This document shows, one piece after another, positions 37,283 through 45,055 of a DNA stretch of 64,000 nt (positions are counted from its first letter, which is position 1; each line of letters begins with the position of its first letter). The DNA is from Paenibacillus sp. OV219 (GTDB lineage: Bacteria; Bacillota; Bacilli; Paenibacillales; Paenibacillaceae), in NCBI RefSeq assembly GCF_900110075.1, contig NZ_FOCJ01000007.1, positions 248,001 through 312,000 of the forward strand, read 5' to 3'. The position numbers and the translations under genes were made by a program. Under the pieces are notes generated by a model. That model saw nothing but the letters and a program-made list of their open reading frames with translations. It searched no databases and was not told the origin of the DNA.

Positions 37283-37673
37283 ATTATCTTTTTCGTATTA
37301 CGATGAGCCGCCGGTAAGAGATCAAAGACGAGAGAAACAAATTACTTTCCCTTACCATCCGGACGAAGCGATGACTACCAAGATCAGACAGGAAGTTAAT
37401 GTTACGATTGATGGCAAGAAGATAACCATCGGTACGATCACCGCAACTCCGACCATGACTTTAATCGAGGGTACATCTCAACCGGAACTAGGCATAGGTA
37501 TGGACGGAATCGATCTGATCGCTAATGGAGAGTCGGTACCGCAGACCTCTGGCGAATCTTCTTTCTTAACCCATGCATTTTCAATGCGGTATGCATCCCT
37601 TCCGGAAAATCTTCAATCCGTACAACTTATCATTAAGAAAACCGGTGATACGGTGCAGATTCCTGTTAAGTAA
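37280..37673 (+). pseudogene. DUF4179/DUF5643-type membrane protein, C-terminal remnant
   Basis: From the junction near 37282 the plus strand encodes KLSFSYYDEPPV, then IRQEVNVTIDGKKITIGTIT followed by ATPTMTLIEG, then VQLIIKKTGDTVQIPVK. This resembles the extracellular C-terminal domain of DUF4179 proteins, which are commonly encoded next to ECF sigma factors. The N-terminal half and membrane helix are missing. A sigma-factor remnant lies at 40433-40583. Confidence 0.6.
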
Positions 37674-37717
37674 GCAAGATTAGCGTTAAAATGGTAGTTG
37701 TGACGGGAGGTAAATTC

Positions 37718-38206
37718 ATGTTGATAATGGATGAAAAAATCAAAGCATCAGAGGTATTGCTAACAGGACTAGATGGTGAAGACTTAGGCATAGTATCGAG
37801 GGAAGAAGCTTTGCGTATGGCGAAGGAACGCGGGGTTTCGCTCGTATGTACGTCGCTCATGAGCAGCCCGCCGCCTTGCAAGCTGATCAGCAAGGGAGCG
37901 GCGAAGCAGGACGCATCGGCGCAGAAGCGCGAGGAGAAGAAGAAGGATCAGCCGTTGAAGGCGAAGGAGATTCGGCTGACGCCGCATATCGAAGACCACG
38001 ACTACGACACGAAGCTGCGCCAGTGCGAGAAGCTGCTCGCCTCGGGCAATGCGGTCGATCTCGTCGTTCGCATCCAAGGCAAAGAAGGCGCCAAGGCGAA
38101 GGAGCTGCTGGAGCAGCTGGTGAAGGATCTTGCCGGTAGCGGCAAGAAGGAGACCGGCATTCAGCTGAGCGGCAAGCAGGCTGCCGTCAAGCTGCTGCCC
38201 TTGTAA
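37718..38206 (+). CDS. Stand-alone IF-3-like protein
   Basis: 162 residues with the two-domain layout of initiation factor IF-3: an N-terminal domain (IKASEVLLTGLDGEDLGIVS, MAKERGVSLVCTSLMSSPPP), a charged Lys-rich linker (about 75-90), then a C-terminal domain (EIRLTPHIEDHDYDTKLRQC). The C-terminal RFRGRE-like segment of true IF-3, which contacts the 30S subunit, is changed to VRIQGKEGAK. It is not in an infC-rpmI-rplT operon, so it is probably a divergent paralogue. GGGAGG is 7 bases before ATG 37718; the strong terminator follows. Confidence 0.8.
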   Translation: MLIMDEKIKASEVLLTGLDGEDLGIVSREEALRMAKERGVSLVCTSLMSSPPPCKLISKGAAKQDASAQKREEKKKDQPLKAKEIRLTPHIEDHDYDTKLRQCEKLLASGNAVDLVVRIQGKEGAKAKELLEQLVKDLAGSGKKETGIQLSGKQAAVKLLPL

Positions 38207-38211
38207 ACAGA

Positions 38212-38247
38212 GAAAGGAGCATCCTCCACTTGGGGGATGCTCCTTTA
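38212..38247 (+). terminator. Strong terminator after IF-3-like gene
   Basis: AAAGGAGCATCCTCC pairs with GGGGGATGCTCCTTT around ACTT. A similar word pair (GGGAGCATCC, GGGATGCT) recurs at 38457-38481. Confidence 0.85.
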
Positions 38248-38257
38248 GGCTGTTGAG

Positions 38258-38445
38258 AAATAACTGCATAAATCCAGTTAATCTACCGATGTTGGTCCAT
38301 TTCCAGCGAAATAGATGCGAAAATCCAGTTAATTTCTACGATTATCTCAGAATGAGCATCATTCTTGGAAAATAGATGGATTTTTGCAGCTAATTCATCC
38401 AAAGTCGAACTCAGCCGGTGAAATAACTGCATAAATCCAGTTATG
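38258..38445. repeat. Interspersed AAATAACTGCATAAATCCAGTT repeats
   Basis: The word GAAATAACTGCATAAATCCA followed by GTTA occurs at 38259 and 38419. Related AAATAGATGCGAAAATCCAG (about 38311) and an inverted form, AAATAGATGGATTTTTGCAG (about 38371), lie between. No gene is present. Confidence 0.65.
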
Positions 38446-38504
38446 CAGAAGGTGAGGGAGCATCCTCTCGCTAAGGGATGCTGTTTGCAACTAATGAAGC
38501 TCGT

Positions 38505-38726
38505 TCAGAACGAATGCCGGTCTGAATAATTCCGGTACACTTCCTCATCCGGGTCATGGCTGCCGAACGAATGCTGCACGTTATCTACAATCTCCTCTAC
38601 CGCGTCGCTGAGCATGTCCAACGGACCAGAGCTCTCGTGATCGCGCGGCGTATTAATGCCTGCCGCTGTGTTGGAGGTTTCGTTGTAGTACTCATCATAC
38701 TCATCTTTGGTGTCTCGGTTTTTCAT
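38505..38726 (-). CDS. Small acidic protein, 73 residues
   Basis: MKNRDTKDEYDEYYNETSNT to SDRHSF. Very acidic and hydrophilic, with LSDAVEEIVDNVQHSFGSHD likely forming a helix. The frame is open to 38876, but AGAAGGTGG lies before ATG 38726, so the shorter form is chosen. Family not recognised; small acidic proteins of this kind are common in spore formers. It is oriented opposite to its neighbours. Confidence 0.55.
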   Translation of the reverse strand: MKNRDTKDEYDEYYNETSNTAAGINTPRDHESSGPLDMLSDAVEEIVDNVQHSFGSHDPDEEVYRNYSDRHSF

Positions 38727-38976
38727 TACATATTGCCACCTTCTCTTGGGATGGGTGCTGCCTTGCCATACATTGCAATTCCTTTGTGTCCATTCCTTCC
38801 TATTCTGCCCATCAATGCCAGGGAATATTGTGAACTTTTTTTGGGTACAAGTACTAGAAAATAGCCGCCGCATCATAAAATATCGTAACAGAACTCTTCC
38901 AGCTTATGTGAGCTTTGGAGTTGCTGCATCGCTGTGTTATAATCACAGCAACTATTTCCATTATCCGGAGGCGATT

Positions 38977-39480
38977 ATGCTCAGCTTCGACCAGAAAGTG
39001 TTGATTTTGGAGTCCTATCCTGAGCTCAAGCGGAAGGACGTGTCACTAGGCCGCGTCAATTATCAGTACGAAGAGAGCCTGTATGACAAGAAAAATGTCG
39101 CGTTTCACCTGCACCCGAACGGAAACGGCTTCATCTATGCCGGCAACCTGGAAGGTTATGATACTGATGACAAGGGGTTCGTTAACATTCGCAGCTATGA
39201 CGAGGATGCGTTTCGCAGCCTGGTAGAGGAGTCTATCCGATCACTCTCCTACCGAAAGCCGGAATGGAACGAGCGGTCAGTTAGAGAAGCGGCGACCGTG
39301 CCGCGTATCAGAAGCGAAGTGTCTTCATCGACATGGTTTGGACCGGATAGGCAATCGCTGATTTTGCGTCATGAGGACGATCTCTGGTATGTATACGCAG
39401 GCGCGAGCCTGGAGATGGTGCTTGAAACCTACGAAGAGGCAGAGCAATATTTGCAGGAGGAAGGCTTCTTCCTGCTGTAA
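38977..39480 (+). CDS. Conserved protein of unknown function, 167 residues
   Basis: MLSFDQKVLILESYPELKRK, followed by a beta-rich section (NVAFHLHPNGNGFIYAGNLE), then WYVYAGASLEMVLETYEEAE and QYLQEEGFFLL. No membrane helix or signal peptide. ATG 38977 is set by CCGGAGG; the longer frame from 38707 overlaps the minus-strand small gene. Function unknown; the compact alpha/beta pattern suggests a soluble domain. Confidence 0.7.
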   Translation: MLSFDQKVLILESYPELKRKDVSLGRVNYQYEESLYDKKNVAFHLHPNGNGFIYAGNLEGYDTDDKGFVNIRSYDEDAFRSLVEESIRSLSYRKPEWNERSVREAATVPRIRSEVSSSTWFGPDRQSLILRHEDDLWYVYAGASLEMVLETYEEAEQYLQEEGFFLL

Positions 39481-39487
39481 TGGATAT

Positions 39488-39526
39488 GAACCGTCAGGGC
39501 GATATGCGAATCTGACGGTTCTTTTG
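39488..39526 (+). terminator. Terminator
   Basis: GAACCGTCAG pairs perfectly with CTGACGGTTC, followed by TTTTGTTT. Confidence 0.9.
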
Positions 39527-39557
39527 TTTGTTCACATCATAAAGGGGGACGAGAAGG

Positions 39558-40220
39558 ATGACGATTAAAGCAATTATTTTTGATTTTGACGGTACGTTGA
39601 TGGATACGGAAACATGCGCGTATGAGGCGATCTGCAGAGTGTACAACCATTATGGACAAGAGCTCGCGCTCGAGAAGTGGGCAATCTGTATCGGAACGGT
39701 GGACAGCCCATTCGACCCGTACGATCATCTGCAGGAGCTGGCAGGCAGACCGCTTGACCGGGCTCAGTTGAAAAAGCATTTCGACCAGCTGCATGAAGAG
39801 GAGCTGCATAGCGCGGTGCTGCGGCCAGGTGTGCAAGAGATTTTAGATGAGGCAAAGCGGCTTGGTTTGCGCATCGGCCTAGCATCCAGCTCGGAACGCG
39901 TGTGGATAGACCGGCATTTGAAGGAGCAGGGCATTGCTGCGTACTTCGAAGTGATTTGTACAAGAGACGAAGTACGGCTGGCGAAGCCGGACCCTGCTTT
40001 GTATTTGCTCGCATTGGAGCGGCTCGGCGTGAGTGCGGACGAAGCGGTAGCAGTCGAAGACTCGCTTAACGGGCTTACAGCAGCTAAGCTGGCGGGATTG
40101 CGTGCGATTGCCGTGCCGAACCCGGTGACAGCGCAGATGAATCTGTCGCAGGCCGATGTGATGCTGGATGGTTTTGAAGATATCGAACTGGAGGAGCTGC
40201 TTCGTAAACTCGCCAAGTAG
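39558..40220 (+). CDS. HAD-family phosphatase/phosphomutase (beta-phosphoglucomutase-like)
   Basis: 220 residues. HAD motif I FDFDGTLMDTE (Asp9 nucleophile, Asp11), motif II LASSSERVW, motif III Lys in RLAKPDPALYLLALERLGVS and motif IV VEDSLNGLTAA, with a small helical cap in between. It hydrolyses or transfers phosphate on sugar phosphates. GGGGGACGAGAAGG precedes the ATG. It has no operon partner; a remnant gene follows. Confidence 0.92.
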   Translation: MTIKAIIFDFDGTLMDTETCAYEAICRVYNHYGQELALEKWAICIGTVDSPFDPYDHLQELAGRPLDRAQLKKHFDQLHEEELHSAVLRPGVQEILDEAKRLGLRIGLASSSERVWIDRHLKEQGIAAYFEVICTRDEVRLAKPDPALYLLALERLGVSADEAVAVEDSLNGLTAAKLAGLRAIAVPNPVTAQMNLSQADVMLDGFEDIELEELLRKLAK

Positions 40221-40307
40221 AGCCTAATAGACTTAGTAGAGCCTTGCCAATCATAGAAAACTACGCCGTGCAGCCTCTTCTTTAACCCTTTCTTAAGGTT
40301 CGCCATG

Positions 40308-40313
40308 TACAAT
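40308..40313 (+). promoter_or_regulatory. Residual -10 element of lost two-component gene
   Basis: TACAAT at 40308-40313 lies 45 bases before the truncated response-regulator start, preceded by TTTAACCCTTTCTTAAGGTT, the kind of direct repeat found before response-regulator operons. Confidence 0.35.
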
Positions 40314-40357
40314 TGGACTAGCGGAACAATGGACGATACAAGAAGGGGCATGGCAAT

Positions 40358-40583
40358 TTGCGAATTTTAATTGTGGAAGATGACAGCCCGCTGCGCGATG
40401 CGATAGCGATGGTGTTAAGAGAAGAAGCGGCGTCTCAAGCCGCTTACTCGCGCTGCGCTCTATTTGCGAATATTCAAGCAATCAAGCTATAGTGAAATCG
40501 CCGGCCAGCTCGGCTGCAATGAGAACACCGTTAAGACGCAGATCAGGCGCGGCAGGGCGCAGCTGGCGGAGTGGATGGCTTAG
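40358..40583 (+). pseudogene. Response-regulator / ECF sigma factor chimeric remnant
   Basis: A start (AGAAGGGG then TTG 40358) encodes LRILIVEDDSPLRDAIAMVL then REE, the first 24 residues of an OmpR-type receiver domain. At about 40430 it changes to sequence encoding LKPLTRAALYLRIFKQSSYS then EIAGQLGCNENTVKTQIRRG, the region 4 helix-turn-helix of an ECF sigma factor, ending in TAG at 40583. The two parts are in different frames, and both genes are lost except for these ends. Confidence 0.8.
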
Positions 40584-40585
40584 TA

Positions 40586-40704
40586 TTGGAAGAGCACCTG
40601 GAAGAGCACTGGAAGAAGCACTGGAAGAGCACTGGAAGAACACCGAAAGAACACCGAAAGAACACCGAAAGAACACTGGTACACTGGCGTAACACTGGTA
40701 TAAC
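40586..40704 (+). repeat. 11-12-bp short tandem repeat
   Basis: About ten units of CTGGAAGAGCA drift into CCGAAAGAACA (three identical copies) and end CTGGTATAACA. The period is close to one helical turn. Confidence 0.8.
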
Positions 40705-40707
40705 AAG

Positions 40708-40757
40708 CAAACAACCTGACTTTCCGCTTTTTCAGCGAGAGGTCAGGTTGTTATTTT
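40708..40757. terminator. Bidirectional terminator before pspA 3' end
   Basis: AACAACCTGAC pairs with GTCAGGTTGTT, with a T run on the plus strand. Confidence 0.8.
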
Positions 40758-40775
40758 TTGCAAGGATGGCTATCA

Positions 40776-41486
40776 TTATTCGTTTTCGTTTGGCAGCTTC
40801 TTGCGAAGTAACTCCATTTGCTCATCAACCAGCGATTGATTTGTGGTTTGCGGTGCTGCGCCGGACGGCGTGCCATATGCGCTCGCGCTTGAACCTGTGC
40901 CGTATGGGCCGCGGCGGTTTAGCTCCAGGTGAGCTTCCCATTGCGCGATCTTTTCTTCGATGCGCTGGAAGCCGCGCGATGCGAAGCCGCCTTCAAAGTC
41001 ATTGCGGCCGAAGCTGAAGTTCGGCATCGCGGAGCGTGTTTTGGTTGCTGCCTGCTGAATCCGGGCTTGCAGTTCTTCGCGCTTCTTCAGCAACTTCTCA
41101 TGCTCCTCATGTGCAAGCTCCAGTTGACGGGTCAGCTCGGCAACACGCTGTTTTGCACTCTCGTGCCACTGCGTATACTCCTTCGCTTTCTCCACATAAT
41201 GGAGCTTGGCGGCTAGCGATTCGCGCGCCTGTCCTTCAAGCCCGGCTCTCATCGAATCCATCGCTTTGGCTTCGCAGTGCTCCGCCATCACGGACGCTTC
41301 CTGTGCTTGCTGCGCCATGTTCTTTGCAGTCGCTTCTTGCTTAACTAGTTCCTGTTCAGTCTTCGCAATATCATCATTCATGCCGCGAACGTATTGATTC
41401 AGCATCATCGCGGGACTTTCCAACTTATCGAGCAGCTCATTGGCAGCGGCCTGTGTAATATTGAACAAACGGTTTAACAAACTCAT
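40776..41486 (-). CDS. pspA: PspA/IM30 membrane-stress protein
   Basis: 236 residues, almost entirely helical coiled coil: NRLFNITQAAANELLDKLES, then MMLNQYVRGMNDDIAKTEQE and a long Gln/Glu/Lys/Ala-rich region (30-180). It is a peripheral membrane protein that forms rods and oligomers and protects damaged membranes. The C-terminal 40 residues are Gly/Ser/Pro-rich followed by LVDEQMELLRKKL. The ATG has AGGAG upstream. A PspC-like gene lies upstream on the same strand, separated by a 281-bp repeat-filled gap. Confidence 0.93.
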   Translation of the reverse strand: MSLLNRLFNITQAAANELLDKLESPAMMLNQYVRGMNDDIAKTEQELVKQEATAKNMAQQAQEASVMAEHCEAKAMDSMRAGLEGQARESLAAKLHYVEKAKEYTQWHESAKQRVAELTRQLELAHEEHEKLLKKREELQARIQQAATKTRSAMPNFSFGRNDFEGGFASRGFQRIEEKIAQWEAHLELNRRGPYGTGSSASAYGTPSGAAPQTTNQSLVDEQMELLRKKLPNENE

Positions 41487-41514
41487 GTGAACATCTCCTA
41501 ATTGATAAAGTAGT

Positions 41515-41765
41515 GGTGGTTCTGCTCAGGAGGGCATTGTCTGTCTACCCTACAGTGAGCGGATTTGTTGGTTTTATGCTCAAGAGGGGTAGTGAGAACC
41601 CCGCATGGAGCGAATTAGTTGTTCTTTTGCTCAAGAGGAGTAGAAGGTACCCTGCATGGAGCGAATTTGTTTGGTTTTTTGCTCGGGAGGTGTATTGCGT
41701 ACCCTTCATGAGCTCATGTCGCTGATCTTTTCTCAAGTGGACTACCTACCGCTCTCATTAGTCTC
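41515..41765. repeat. 51-bp-period repeat array, locus 3
   Basis: About four units with 51-52-bp spacing, for example CTCAAGAGGAGTAGAAGGTA then CCCTGCATGGAGCGAATTTG, fill the gap between pspA and the PspC gene. The GTAGAAGGTACCCTgCATgG words match the left part of the array at 4431-4680. The frame through these units has no ribosome site and is not called a gene. Confidence 0.75.
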
Positions 41766-41767
41766 GA

Positions 41768-42001
41768 TTATCCAAAGTAACGGTACGAACCGCTTGGAGG
41801 CGGAGGAATAACCTCGAACTGCGCCTTTGGAACAAGTAAGCTGGTGATGATGTACAGCAGCAGCGTCGTGCCAAAGCTGAATACGCCAGAAACGATGAGC
41901 ACGAGCCGGACGATCGTCGGATCAACGCCAAGCCAATCTCCAATCCCGCCGGCAAGACCAGTAATTTTGCGATCCAAGGTTGAACGGTAAAGCTTCTTCA
42001 T
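41768..42001 (-). CDS. PspC-domain membrane protein
   Basis: 77 residues, the minimal PspC domain: KLYRSTLDRKITGLAGGIGD, then WLGVDPTIVRLVLIVSGVFS and one further hydrophobic helix FGTTLLLYIITSLLVPK. It is a membrane partner of PspA in envelope-stress control. AAGGAGATG precedes the ATG. A promoter candidate lies at 42059-42087 (minus strand). Confidence 0.92.
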   Translation of the reverse strand: MKKLYRSTLDRKITGLAGGIGDWLGVDPTIVRLVLIVSGVFSFGTTLLLYIITSLLVPKAQFEVIPPPPSGSYRYFG

Positions 42002-42058
42002 GTGAATACATCTCCTTATTCGTTGTCGTTGTGTTCTTCTATAGTGAGTGTGCTGATT

Positions 42059-42087
42059 GATTTAAAGTGCGGTGTGTATTGCGTCAA
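42059..42087 (-). promoter_or_regulatory. Promoter candidate for PspC-pspA
   Basis: Minus strand: TTGACG, 17-base spacer, TAAATC. Further upstream (about 42120-42145) AGAAAC, 16 bases, CGAA resembles an extracytoplasmic-function sigma promoter (TGAAAC-N16-CGTA) with two mismatches. Confidence 0.5.
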
Positions 42088-42224
42088 CCGATATCCTTAG
42101 TTTAAAGATCTGCGGCGTTCTTCGTAACCGTCCAGCGGCTGTTTCTGAAGCTGGCCTTAAGGCGGGGGACCACTCCGACCTAAGGCGGCTGTGCCGAGTA
42201 GGGACCTCGGCGGTTGAGAGATAT

Positions 42225-42524
42225 GCTGAGAGATCATATGTGTGCTCTCAGCAGATTTTTAGCGCGATCTCGGAGCTGAGAGAACGTACTTGCTCTCTCA
42301 GCATCAGCGGAGTCGTTAGTTAGTGTGGTTTGGCGCTGAGAGATCATATGAGTGCTCTCAGCAGATTTTTAGGCGCGATTTCGGAGCTGAGAGAGCGTAT
42401 TTGCTCTCTCAGCATCAGCGGAGTCGTTAGTTAGTGTGGTTTGGCAGCTGAGAGATCATATGAGTGCTCTCAGCAGATTTTTAGTTCGAATTGGAAGCTG
42501 AGAGAGCGTATTTGCTCTCTCAGC
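42225..42524. repeat. CTGAGAG double-hairpin repeat array, locus A
   Basis: Three units start at 42225, 42335 and 42447 (period 110-112). Each has a short hairpin GCTGAGAG...CTCTCAGC with 12-base loop and a longer one, for example GCTGAGAGAGC...GCTCTCTCAGC with 11-bp perfect stem. They are separated by a conserved spacer (ATCAGCGGAGTCGTTAGTTA). A fragment AAGCTGAGAGAGGATATTGC lies at 42557. No gene is present. Confidence 0.9.
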
Positions 42525-42620
42525 TCCGAACCCGCAGCGAATCGAGGGGCAGACTCAAGCTGAGAGAGGATATTGCTGCACTCAAGAGCCCGACCGGCAG
42601 TTTTATGGAGGTGACACAAG

Positions 42621-42663
42621 CAAAAAACCGCCACCTGAGCACACAATGCTCAAGCGGCGGTTT
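42621..42663 (-). terminator. Terminator of LysM-GH18 gene
   Basis: AAACCGCC/GGCGGTTT outer stem with an inner GAGCA/TGCTC stem, directly after the minus-strand gene, with a T run (minus strand) from AAAAAA. Confidence 0.85.
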
Positions 42664-42679
42664 ACATTCTAAGTTCCTA

Positions 42680-43969
42680 TTAAAGCAGCTTCGTCACGTT
42701 GAAGTTATCCTCCAACAGCAGCCAGTTCTGCGGGAAGCTAAGACCGAGCTTCCAGTAGCTGATGCCGCGCAGATTGAGCTCTTTCAGCAGATTGAACTTT
42801 GCTTGGATGGAGCGCGCATCCTCGAACCAGACTCGATGTTCCTTGCGGTTGTCGTCCCAGTACGTAAAGTGCGGCGCCTGCGCGGTGTAATCGTACTGGA
42901 TGTTCGCCCCGCGCTCCCTGGCGAGGGCAATCGCCGCCTGTGGGCTGATCGCTTTCGCATAAGCTCCGCCGGGCACGTAAGGGAGTGTCCAGTCGTAGCC
43001 GTACAGGTTCTGGCCCATCATGATCTTGTTCGCCGGAATTTCGGTGAGCGCATATTCAAGCACGGTGCGAACCGGTCCGATCGGCGAGACCGGCATCGGC
43101 GGCCCGCCGCTGTAGCCCCACTCGTAAGTCATAATGATGACGAAGTCGGCGATTTGCCCATGCGCCTTGTAGTCATGCGCGGTATACCACGCCCCTTGCT
43201 GGCTGGCGCTCGTCTTCGGCGCGAGTGCGGTGGACATCGAGAGCCCTGCTGCATGAATCGGAACGACCGCTTTGCGCAGGAAGCGGTTGTAGGCTTCCCG
43301 ATCCTCCGGGCGAAGATGCTCGATGTCAAAATGGATATCGCGGTAACCAAGCCTCTTCGCCATTTCCAAAATATTCGCGATCAGCTTATCCTGCAGCGCC
43401 GTATCGTTCAGGATCAGCTCGCCAAGCTCCGCGCTAAACTGATCGTTCTCCGTATTCGTAACGGTCATCATCATCGCAACGCGCTGACTTCGAGCAATAG
43501 ACGATAGATTATCAAGCGGCGGTGGTGCAAGCGTGCCGTCGCGCTTAATGCGGAAGTTCGCCGGGGCGAGGTAGGTCAAGTGAGGCGCAGCATCGCGGGC
43601 AGCCTGAAGGAGCGCATCTGATACGCTTCCGCCTCGCGGCTCGATGTACGCGTTCACGGCAGCGTTACGTTTAGGAGCCGGCGGAATATAAAGCCGAAGC
43701 CCCAACTTCAACGGCGCAGTCAGCGAGATTCGGTTCGCGGTCGCGATCGCAGACGCAGTCGTGCCGAATCTGCGAGCGATAGAAGTAAGGGTGTCGCCTT
43801 GCTGCACCCAATAATACTGCCCGACGATTGGGATAACTAATGCCTGTCCAATTACGAGTGCATTGCTGGCGGATATCTCATTCGTTTCGGTAATGGATTC
43901 TACCGGTACGCCGTACGTTTGGGCGATCCGGTAAAGCGTCTGTCCCACCTGAACAACATGAATCTGCAA
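42680..43969 (-). CDS. LysM-GH18 spore cortex-lytic enzyme (YaaH/SleL-like)
   Basis: 429 residues. Two LysM modules (about 2-46 and 50-97: IHVVQVGQTLYRIAQTYGVP and YWVQQGDTLTSIARRFG) that bind peptidoglycan, then a GH18 TIM barrel (100-425) with the catalytic DIHFDIE strand (near residue 215), a shortened DxxDxE form. No signal peptide, as in YaaH and SleL, which are spore proteins acting on cortex fragments in germination. The minus-strand ATG follows AAGGAGGAGAT. Ends in its own terminator. Confidence 0.92.
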   Translation of the reverse strand: MQIHVVQVGQTLYRIAQTYGVPVESITETNEISASNALVIGQALVIPIVGQYYWVQQGDTLTSIARRFGTTASAIATANRISLTAPLKLGLRLYIPPAPKRNAAVNAYIEPRGGSVSDALLQAARDAAPHLTYLAPANFRIKRDGTLAPPPLDNLSSIARSQRVAMMMTVTNTENDQFSAELGELILNDTALQDKLIANILEMAKRLGYRDIHFDIEHLRPEDREAYNRFLRKAVVPIHAAGLSMSTALAPKTSASQQGAWYTAHDYKAHGQIADFVIIMTYEWGYSGGPPMPVSPIGPVRTVLEYALTEIPANKIMMGQNLYGYDWTLPYVPGGAYAKAISPQAAIALARERGANIQYDYTAQAPHFTYWDDNRKEHRVWFEDARSIQAKFNLLKELNLRGISYWKLGLSFPQNWLLLEDNFNVTKLL

Positions 43970-44094
43970 GCTATCTCCTCCTTATGTACAACCAAGAATA
44001 GCCGTGCGTACGCAGTTCGCCTTCTACATGCTATTCATGACAATTGCCATACATGTCAGAGCGTTAGAGGTTACTGCTCAATCCTAGCAGCCAA

Positions 44095-44928
44095 TTATGA
44101 TTTGGCAGGAATTTGCGCATTCGTTGCAGTAATAATGCCGCTGATGCGGCTCTCAAAGCTACTAATCCGCTGCTTCTGTTCGACTATGGTTCGCGACAGT
44201 GAGACGAGCGTCGTCAGCGATTGCAGCGTCCCTTCAAAGGTACCGTTCTTCATTGACGCGTTCAGTGTCGTGACGACAGGCGAGATGTTCTTCTTCGTGC
44301 CGGAAATGACCGCATGCACCGAACTAATCTGATCGCGCAGCGGAGTGATCTCGGCGAGCATCGCGCGCAGATGCTTTACTTTACTAGCGACTGCTGCTTT
44401 GGCGACCCTCAGCGCATCATCTCGCGCGCGGATATCGGCGCGGGCAAGCGTCACGGCCAGCTTCAATCCGTCAGCCTGAGCCTGCAACAAGGAAGCGAGT
44501 GTCTTCAGCTTCAGAGACTTTGCGTCTTTGATCTGCGTATTGAGCGACGTATATAACGATAGCAAAGGCTTATATTTCTCGCGCGTAGAAGCAGCATCCT
44601 GAGCGAGCTTGCTCAGCCTATCGGCATCAATCCCTTTAATCCGTTCGCGAACGGCAGTAAGCGCATTGCCATTGTTGTCGTGCAGCGTCTTAATCTGCTT
44701 ATCGAGCGTATCCTCGGACTGCTGCAGGACCGACAGGACCAGCGATTGTGCCTGCAGCTTGTCTCTCATCTGCGGGCTAGCCGCGGCGATCTGTTTCCCA
44801 AGCGAAGCTTGTGCCGCAGACGTTAGCTTGACAGATGAAGCTGCGGCCGCACCGGGCAATACCCCAATCACCGCAATAAGAATAATTAGCAAGGCTGAAA
44901 ACGCTTTTCCCTTCATAACATGTAACAT
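44095..44928 (-). CDS. Secreted coiled-coil protein of unknown function
   Basis: 277 residues. A signal peptide (VMKGKAFSALLIILIAVIGV, cleaved after GAAAA) is followed by an almost entirely helical coiled-coil region rich in Leu, Lys, Gln, Asp (TSAAQASLGKQIAAASPQMR onward). It has no catalytic motif. The start is chosen at ATG 44928, because AGGAGG sits 10 bases upstream; an earlier ATG is too close to it. A promoter and possible attenuator lie in its 120-base leader. Function unknown; an envelope or wall-associated role is likely. Confidence 0.75.
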   Translation of the reverse strand: MLHVMKGKAFSALLIILIAVIGVLPGAAAASSVKLTSAAQASLGKQIAAASPQMRDKLQAQSLVLSVLQQSEDTLDKQIKTLHDNNGNALTAVRERIKGIDADRLSKLAQDAASTREKYKPLLSLYTSLNTQIKDAKSLKLKTLASLLQAQADGLKLAVTLARADIRARDDALRVAKAAVASKVKHLRAMLAEITPLRDQISSVHAVISGTKKNISPVVTTLNASMKNGTFEGTLQSLTTLVSLSRTIVEQKQRISSFESRISGIITATNAQIPAKS

Positions 44929-44967
44929 AGGACTCATTCCTCCTTGTGTGTAAATGCCCGGAAAACG

Positions 44968-45014
44968 CAAAAAACCCGCAAGAAAGGCTGCATAAAGAGC
45001 CTATGCTTACGGGT
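44968..45014 (-). terminator. Leader terminator before coiled-coil gene
   Basis: Minus strand: ACCCGTAAG pairs with CTTGCGGGT, with an inner GGCT/AGCC helix, and then TTTTTTGC. It lies between the promoter and the ribosome site, so it would prevent expression unless an alternative fold forms (see the hairpin at 45006-45028). Confidence 0.8.
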
Positions 45015-45028
45015 GCTTCCGACGTAAG
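45006..45028 (-). promoter_or_regulatory. Alternative (antiterminator) hairpin in leader
   Basis: CTTACG pairs perfectly with CGTAAG around an 11-base loop. The second arm is part of the 5' arm of the leader terminator, so the two folds exclude each other. No known riboswitch consensus was recognised. Confidence 0.5.
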
Positions 45029-45055
45029 AAAATCCGGTTTATATGATTTTTGTAA

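Noticed and set aside
41513..41725. Plus-strand ORF of 70 residues in the pspA-PspC gap
   Set aside because: It is formed by the 51-bp repeat family; no ribosome site and no recognisable product.
42225..42524. CRISPR-like palindromic repeats
   Set aside because: Hairpins are palindromic, but the spacing sequences are themselves repeated; there are no unique spacers.
42491..43507. Plus-strand ORF of 338 residues opposite the LysM-GH18 gene
   Set aside because: It is the shadow of a well-supported minus-strand gene.
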